Origin: UBA4363 sp002393965
GTDB lineage: Bacteria > Bacteroidota > Bacteroidia > Bacteroidales > Paludibacteraceae
Assembly (NCBI GenBank): GCA_946542925.1
Contig: CAMNLA010000046.1
Coordinates: 1-16,574, forward strand
Direction: 5' to 3'
DNA length: 16,574 bases
Shown in pieces: positions 15,208 to 16,574 of this stretch. Within the stretch, counting starts at the first letter, position 1, and every line of letters starts with the position of its first letter. Under the pieces are notes generated by a model. The model saw only the letters and a list, made by a program, of their open reading frames with translations, ran no database searches and was not told where the DNA came from. The position numbers were made by a program, and so were the translations under genes.

Positions 15208-15233
15208 TCATACTCATTTTGTCTCTGCGACTT

Positions 15234-16274
15234 ATGACGACACTCTATCCACTTCTTTTTGAAAACGACTTCCACGATGTGGTGTGGGGAGGAAACCGCC
15301 TGAAGCCTTTCAAGAATCTTCCGCCCGACAACGAACCGGTAGGCGAAAGCTGGGAGGTCAGCGCCATCCCTTCCTGTTCTTCCATCGTACGGAACGGACC
15401 CTTGACTGGACGCGACCTCATATCCCTGACTCAAGAATATGCCCAACTCCTACTTGGAGAATCCGTACACAGAAAATACGGGACCGACTTCCCACTGCTG
15501 GTGAAGTTCATTGATGCTGCCAAAGACCTTTCCATCCAGGTTCATCCCGACGACGACATGGCTCGCTCCCGCCACAACTGTTTTGGAAAAACAGAAATGT
15601 GGTACGTCATGAAGGCCGAACCGAATGCGCATCTCTTTCTGGGACTCTCACAGTCGATCTCTAAGTACGAGTATGAGAAACGTGTCGAGGACGGCAGCAT
15701 CTGCGAGGTGCTGACCAGAATCGATGTCCGCGAAGGCGATGTCTTTTACATTCCTGCTGGACGCATCCACGCCATCTGCGGAGGAGTCTTGCTGGCTGAG
15801 ATACAACAGAGCAGCGACATTACATACCGCATTTTCGACTATAACCGCCCCGGTTTGGACGGCAAACTGCGTCAGCTTCACGTCCGGGAAGCACGCGACG
15901 CCATCGACTATACCGTCCATGACGATTACCGGACACACTACACCCGCCAACGGAACAAACCGGTCATGCTCATCGATTCTCCTTTCTTCACCGTCAAACT
16001 CCTGGAGACCGACCGACCGTTCCATCGCAAACTGTTCAAGTATGATTCCTTTGTAATCTACACCTGCATTGCCGGCGACTGTAACATTTCCGTTCGCAGC
16101 ACTCATGGCTTTGGGAAAGACGTCATGCCTGATTTTCTCAACAGTACCATTCATCTCTCCGAAGGCAACAGCTGCCTCATTCCCGCAAGCGTCGCCGACT
16201 TCGACGTGACGCCCAACAACGAGAATGGAATCACCAAACTGCTGGAAAGCTATATCGACAACAAGAACTATTGA
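15234..16274 (+). CDS. manA: mannose-6-phosphate isomerase, type I (zinc-dependent)
   Basis: Encodes 346 residues from the ATG at 15234 (MTTLYPLLFENDFHDVVWGG); the frame extends to a TTG at 15195, which is not preferred. The cytoplasmic cupin enzyme interconverts fructose-6-P and mannose-6-P, feeding GDP-mannose synthesis. Zinc ligands are recognisable as Q102 and H104 (IQVHPDD), E121 (KTEMWYV) and H179 (GRIHAICGG). YRIFDYNR (198-205) carries the conserved active-site arginine region. This is the short, single-function form without a GDP-mannose pyrophosphorylase domain. It is divergent from gmd-fcl, so both ends of the fructose-6-P to GDP-L-fucose route sit together. Phosphomannomutase and GDP-mannose pyrophosphorylase are missing from the window. 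ManA could also serve mannose catabolism. Confidence 0.95.
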   Translation: MTTLYPLLFENDFHDVVWGGNRLKPFKNLPPDNEPVGESWEVSAIPSCSSIVRNGPLTGRDLISLTQEYAQLLLGESVHRKYGTDFPLLVKFIDAAKDLSIQVHPDDDMARSRHNCFGKTEMWYVMKAEPNAHLFLGLSQSISKYEYEKRVEDGSICEVLTRIDVREGDVFYIPAGRIHAICGGVLLAEIQQSSDITYRIFDYNRPGLDGKLRQLHVREARDAIDYTVHDDYRTHYTRQRNKPVMLIDSPFFTVKLLETDRPFHRKLFKYDSFVIYTCIAGDCNISVRSTHGFGKDVMPDFLNSTIHLSEGNSCLIPASVADFDVTPNNENGITKLLESYIDNKNY

Positions 16275-16343
16275 ATCTTTCCTCTTTCCCGTAAGTCAGG
16301 GATGGGTCCTCGGCTAAGGTATGCATGACGGGAAACTACCCCG

Positions 16344-16574
16344 TTAATATAGGATTTTCTCCACCCTTTTCTTTCCGTTCTTGTAGAAATCGACCTTAAC
16401 GCCGCAACTTCCGATGTCGTTGCGGCCGCCGATGTTGAAGTACTGCGTCTTGACAATCGGGTTGTTTGCCTCTTCGTTTTCGATGTCCGTAGTTTCTTCT
16501 TCGTCCACTTTCGTTACGGTCAGCAGGTATTCGCTCTGATGCATGCCGTCTTCCGATCCGATGATGTAGGTGAC
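16344..16574 (-). CDS. C-terminal fragment of a possibly secreted protein
   Basis: The frame is open from the right edge (VTYIIGSEDGMHQSEYLL...) to a TAA at 16344-16346, giving 76 residues that lack the gene's start. It contains an acidic linker (KVDEEETTDIENEEANN) followed by VKTQYFNIGGRND, GVKVDFYKNGKK and the terminal VEKILY. The pattern of a Y-F/Y-N-hydrophobic-x-G strand, then a G-V-x-V strand, then a K-rich terminal strand, resembles the short C-terminal tails of many secreted Bacteroidales proteins and T9SS type A-like sorting domains. That likeness is by eye only. It is convergent with manA, 69 bases apart. The parent protein cannot be identified from this fragment. Confidence 0.6.
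   Translation of the reverse strand, partial: VTYIIGSEDGMHQSEYLLTVTKVDEEETTDIENEEANNPIVKTQYFNIGGRNDIGSCGVKVDFYKNGKKRVEKILY

Noticed and set aside
15648..16154. A 168-codon open frame on the minus strand inside manA.
   Set aside because: It is antisense to the zinc-ligand and C-terminal regions of ManA, with no family resemblance, signal peptide or promoter element.
16285..16335. An 8-bp perfect inverted repeat (TTTCCCGT/ACGGGAAA) between manA and the right-edge gene.
   Set aside because: The loop is 35 bases and neither side is followed by a T-tract, so it lacks the signature of an intrinsic terminator. It may be chance.
1..16574. CRISPR arrays, tRNA or rRNA genes, insertion sequences, phage or conjugation genes.
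   Set aside because: No regularly spaced repeats, cloverleaf-like sequences, transposase motifs or terminal inverted repeats with target duplications were seen on reading. Sensitive searches (tRNA and Rfam covariance models) were not possible here.

Overview
The window looks like chromosomal DNA from a member of the Bacteroidales (Bacteroidota). Three things point there: type IX secretion system (T9SS) protein families (PorP/SprF proteins and a gliding-type C-terminal sorting domain), seven promoter candidates built on the Bacteroides -7 element TAnnTTTG with no strong Shine-Dalgarno sites, and housekeeping proteins (HisS, ParC, CoaD, ManA) that match my memory of Bacteroides/Prevotella homologues. 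I cannot name a species. No RNA gene, insertion sequence, phage gene or CRISPR array is visible, and no gene-free stretch exceeds 300 bases.

Left half, all on the minus strand. Transcription runs from about 11.45 kb towards position 1. The first unit is porP-like, waaA and hisS (11331-7738), closed by a clear intrinsic terminator. Next comes parC (7624-4847) with its own promoter and terminator. Then a large secreted mosaic adhesin (4600-185) is followed 28 bases later by a second PorP/SprF protein cut by the window edge (156-1). The adhesin plus PorP pair is the classic SprB/SprF layout: a T9SS type B cargo with its dedicated outer-membrane partner.

Middle. coaD (11610-12062, plus) is divergent from the porP unit. 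It is convergent with a small outer-membrane beta-barrel gene (12783-12142, minus), and the two share a 24-bp perfect bidirectional terminator hairpin.

Right part. gmd and fcl (15125-12925, minus) are divergent from manA (15234-16274, plus). Together they cover both ends of GDP-L-fucose synthesis: ManA links fructose-6-P and mannose-6-P, while Gmd and Fcl turn GDP-mannose into GDP-L-fucose. The two middle steps (phosphomannomutase and GDP-mannose pyrophosphorylase) are not in the window. This block is visibly more GC-rich than the rest. The right edge holds the C-terminus of a convergent protein that may carry a secretion-type tail.

Most of the window is well-known families. The points I would look at first are a possible sliding-clamp-binding peptide at the extreme C-terminus of ParC, the adhesin/PorP pair with its flanking dyad, and the two-turn direct repeat in the leader of the other porP unit.
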